Assembly: GCA_900550815.1 (NCBI GenBank)
Contig: URTW01000025.1
Span: 1-15,597 of the forward strand
DNA length: 15,597 nt
Reading direction: 5' to 3'
From: an uncultured Collinsella sp.
Lineage (GTDB): Bacteria > Actinomycetota > Coriobacteriia > Coriobacteriales > Coriobacteriaceae
The notes beneath the pieces were generated by a model. The model did no database searches, was not told the origin of the DNA, and saw nothing but the letters and a program-made list of their open reading frames with translations. The first letter of the stretch is position 1, and each line of letters starts with the position of its first letter. The translations under genes were made by a program, and so were the position numbers. Positions 14,376 through 15,597 of the stretch are shown here, piece after piece.

Positions 14376-14461
14376 CTTGTGTTATTTGCCGGCGCGTGGG
14401 TATTAGAGCAGGCGTTTGGCATAAGATTCAACTGTAAGCCATGTCTAACAAAGGAGGGCAC

Positions 14462-15592
14462 ATGCCCAACAAACCCGTGAAGATCATCATGCTTACCGGC
14501 TACCTCGGTGCCGGCAAGACCACGCTGCTCAACCACATCCTCGCTAACGACGGCGGCATCCGCGCCGCCGTGATCGTCAACGATATCGGCGAGATCAACG
14601 TCGACGCCAGCCTTATCGCCGACGGCGGCCTTTCCGAGACCGATGACCTCATCCCGCTCACCAACGGCTGCATCTGCTGCACGCTTTCGGACGACCTGGC
14701 CAACCAGCTGCAGGGCATCGCCGATTCGGGCAACTTCGACTACATCATCATCGAGGCATCGGGTATTTGCGAGCCTATCCCCATCGCCTACACCATCTCG
14801 AGCTTCTGCGACGAGGCCAAGGTGGGCGGCGAGCCCAAGCTCGCGCTCGACAACATCGTGGCCGTGGTCGATTGCGCCCGCATGTACGACGAGTTCAACG
14901 GCGGTCGCGACCTGCTGGCCGAGGATATCGACGAGGACGACATCGAAAGCCTGCTCATCCAGCAGATCGAATTCTGCTCCACGCTGATCCTCAACAAGAC
15001 CGATACCGTGAGCCCTGAGCAGATCGCCGAGCTCAAGGCCATCGTGCGCAGCCTGCAGAAAGACGCCGTGATCGTCGAGGCCCAAAACGGCGAGGTCCCC
15101 ATGGAGGAGCTGCTCGATACCGACCGCTTCGACTTTATGCGCGCCTACAACTCCGCCGCCTGGATCGAGGCCATGGAGCATCCCGAGGAGCACGACGACC
15201 CCGAGGTGCTCGAGTACGACATCGAGACCTTTGTGTACTCGCGCCGCAAGCCGTTTGACCTGCAGAAGTTCACCGATTTTGTTGAGCAGGAGTGGCCCGA
15301 CGAGGTCATCCGCGTCAAGGGTCCGCTGTGGCAGACCGGCGATCCGGACATGTGCTACATGTTTGAGCAGGCCGGCCACCAGATGCGCCTGATGGAGAAC
15401 GGCCTGTTTGTCGATTCGGCGCCCGAGGGCGAGAAGCAGAAGATCATCGACGAGAACCCCGAAATCATGCAGATTTGGGACGACGAGACGGGAGACCGCA
15501 TGACAAGCCTGTGCATCATCGGCCGTCACATGGACAAGGATGCGCTCCTCGCCTCCCTCGCTGCCTGCCTGCCCGACTGGCCCCGCGCCTAG
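14462..15592 (+). CDS. COG0523/CobW-type GTPase, putative metallochaperone
   Basis: A 376-aa soluble G3E-family GTPase. Walker A is GYLGAGKTT (13-21), the metal-binding CxCC motif is GCICC (69-73; Cys70, 72, 73), the switch region reads IEASGICEP (97-105), and the guanine specificity motif is NKTD (178-181). A CobW_C-like domain occupies roughly 250-360. An acidic His-containing linker HPEEHDDPE (240-248) could add metal ligands. Relatives deliver Zn, Co or Fe to target enzymes using GTP; the metal here is not determinable. The ATG at 14462 is chosen because AAGGAGGG (14451-14458) precedes it; an in-frame ATG at 14441 includes that site in its coding sequence. The spacing is rather short (about 4 nt). 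It lies 86 nt after the ArsC-like gene; I see no convincing promoter or Zur-type operator in the gap. The stop is 5 nt from the window edge. Confidence 0.88.
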   Translation: MPNKPVKIIMLTGYLGAGKTTLLNHILANDGGIRAAVIVNDIGEINVDASLIADGGLSETDDLIPLTNGCICCTLSDDLANQLQGIADSGNFDYIIIEASGICEPIPIAYTISSFCDEAKVGGEPKLALDNIVAVVDCARMYDEFNGGRDLLAEDIDEDDIESLLIQQIEFCSTLILNKTDTVSPEQIAELKAIVRSLQKDAVIVEAQNGEVPMEELLDTDRFDFMRAYNSAAWIEAMEHPEEHDDPEVLEYDIETFVYSRRKPFDLQKFTDFVEQEWPDEVIRVKGPLWQTGDPDMCYMFEQAGHQMRLMENGLFVDSAPEGEKQKIIDENPEIMQIWDDETGDRMTSLCIIGRHMDKDALLASLAACLPDWPRA

Positions 15593-15597
15593 GTTTA

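Noticed and set aside
14342..15529. 395-codon minus-strand open frame antisense to the COG0523 GTPase
   Set aside because: The sequence is low-complexity (Val, Leu, Asp, His rich) with no recognisable motif. The plus strand carries Walker A, CxCC and NKTD. It is a mirror of the codon bias.

Overview
The window is a GC-rich bacterial chromosomal segment. It carries twelve genes: eleven intact and one interrupted by a stop codon. There are no tRNAs, rRNAs, insertion sequences, phage genes or CRISPR repeats. Gene content and protein style (a GC-rich genome with mostly Firmicutes-like enzymes, a TPP-riboswitch thiamin salvage operon, large soluble GGDEF/EAL proteins and Shine-Dalgarno sites close to AAGGAGG) fit a gut actinobacterium of the Coriobacteriia, most likely a Collinsella. 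That assignment is an inference from resemblance, not a database match.

Layout. After a strong terminator (74-111) comes a plus-strand alpha/beta-hydrolase esterase (224-889). It converges on a minus-strand block: an NCS2 uracil/xanthine permease (951-2285), a short MetE-like zinc methyltransferase (2408-3541), a LysR-type regulator of the methionine/cysteine type (3696-4592), and a Cof-type HAD phosphatase (4603-5511) immediately upstream of the regulator. A TATAG-N7-CTATA inverted repeat lies between the regulator and the methyltransferase. It has the half-sites and spacing of the methionine-regulator box known from streptococci, so the two genes probably form a local methionine regulon.

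The plus strand then carries a thiamin module: TPP riboswitch (5609-5703), intrinsic terminator (5715-5744), thiM (5767-6606), a thiamin-binding DUF77 protein (6610-6951) and thiE (6948-7643). thiM has an in-frame TAG at codon 204, just before its catalytic TGxGC motif, and the remainder of the gene is intact in the same frame. This is the clearest lesion in the window and looks recent. A minus-strand patatin-like lipase (7756-8625) follows. A 324-bp divergent intergenic region separates it from a tandem pair of soluble cyclic-di-GMP proteins.

The first of the pair (8950-11667) reads GGDEF - PAS - degenerate GGDEF - degenerate GGDEF - EAL. The second (11794-13323) reads GGDEF - PAS - degenerate GGDEF. 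They are paralogues over the shared part, and a perfect 13-bp inverted repeat lies between them. The active GGDEF is N-terminal to the PAS domain, the reverse of the common order. The window ends with an iron-sulfur flavoprotein-like reductase (13398-14021), a small ArsC/Spx-fold protein with Ser where the catalytic Cys should be (14034-14375), and a COG0523/CobW-type metallochaperone GTPase (14462-15592).

I see no obviously new defence or mobile system. The most interesting items are the thiM nonsense codon, the reversed-order cyclic-di-GMP pair with its inter-gene palindrome, the methionine-type LysR box in a coriobacterium-like genome, and the Cys-less ArsC homologue beside a redox flavoprotein.
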